Origin: Vibrio stylophorae
GTDB taxonomy: Bacteria > Pseudomonadota > Gammaproteobacteria > Enterobacterales > Vibrionaceae
Assembly (NCBI RefSeq): GCF_921293875.1
Contig: NZ_CAKLDI010000001.1
Span: forward strand, 434,001-498,000
Length of the DNA stretch: 64,000 nt
Direction of reading: 5' to 3'
The notes under the pieces are model-generated. The model saw nothing but the letters and a program-made list of their open reading frames with translations. It was not told where the DNA came from and made no database searches. Position 1 is the first letter of the stretch, and each line of letters opens with the position of its first letter. The position numbers were made by a program, and so were the translations under genes. Shown in pieces: positions 63,956 through 64,000 of this stretch.

Positions 63956-64000
63956 GTCAGCGGCTATTACACAGTTCTGCGACTTAGCAATATTGATGCG
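63956..64000. other. End of window after tyrS
   Basis: 45 bases follow the tyrS stop. No gene or terminator can be identified before the window ends. Confidence 0.5.

Overview
This 64 kb window is a chromosomal segment of a gammaproteobacterium, most probably a member of the Vibrionaceae or a close relative. The basis is gene order and protein sequence: the mltC-yggX-mutY / trmB block, hemW-rdgB-yggU-yggT-proC-yggS, pilT-pilU, ruvX-yqgE-gshB-rsmE-endA-sprT, metK/tkt, epd-pgk-fbaA-mscS, serA-rpiA-ygfA-6S RNA-zapA, ygfB-ubiH-ubiI, sdhE-ygfX, mrcB-hrpB, sfsA, dksA-gluQ-pcnB-folK-panBCD. Most neighbourhoods are recognisable from E. coli, but proC inside the yggS-yggT group and the N-terminus of TrmB are Vibrio-like. 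No plasmid, phage, transposase or CRISPR array is visible; this is core genome with small accessory insertions. The genus is inference.

Layout. 1-5.3 kb: a truncated hybrid sensor kinase, rsmC, an AI-2E-family permease and a 35-residue Cys-rich membrane peptide. 5.4-6.4 kb: an eight-gene tRNA operon (Phe-Thr-Phe-Thr-Phe-Asn-Asn-Asn in transcription order) with a consensus-like promoter and a terminator. 6.5-16.5 kb: mltC, yggX and mutY; trmB, glsB and a His-rich small protein; then hemW, rdgB, yggU, yggT, proC and yggS. 16.5-23.3 kb: pilT-pilU facing a sprT-endA-rsmE-gshB-yqgE-ruvX gene series across a spacer full of nested inverted repeats. 23.4-25.1 kb: a chemoreceptor with a near-perfect FliA promoter. 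25.2-35.8 kb: metK and tkt divergent, a phospholipase-D family gene, epd-pgk-fbaA, mscS and a SIMPL protein. 35.9-43.9 kb: a metzincin-type lipoprotein, serA, rpiA, ygfA, 6S RNA, zapA, ygfB and ubiH-ubiI. 44-47.9 kb: a small hypothetical gene, lysR-ybaK-ygfZ, and sdhE-ygfX. 48-64 kb: mrcB-hrpB, sfsA, a beta-barrel protein gene, dksA, gluQ, pcnB, folK, panB-panC-panD, a small secreted protein, a MepM-like endopeptidase and tyrS.

Functionally the window covers central carbon metabolism (tkt, rpiA, epd, pgk, fbaA), serine, proline, SAM, glutathione, folate, pantothenate and ubiquinone synthesis, cell-wall growth and turnover (PBP1B, MltC, MepM-like), translation and RNA modification (tRNAs, TrmB, RsmC, RsmE, GluQ, TyrRS, PcnB, HrpB), transcription control (DksA, 6S RNA), oxidative and Fe-S maintenance (YggX, YgfZ, MutY), and twitching or chemotaxis.

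The items most worth a second look are: an ATT start codon for pcnB, matching the known AUU start of E. coli pcnB; a 28% histidine protein followed by a long imperfect hairpin; the 35-residue Cys-rich membrane peptide; a lipoprotein with a full metzincin zinc signature; a perfect 12-bp LacI/PurR-type palindrome in front of fbaA; the palindrome-rich element at 18.8-18.9 kb; and a possible 59-codon gene in the long spacer before dksA. No large uncharacterised multi-gene system was found.
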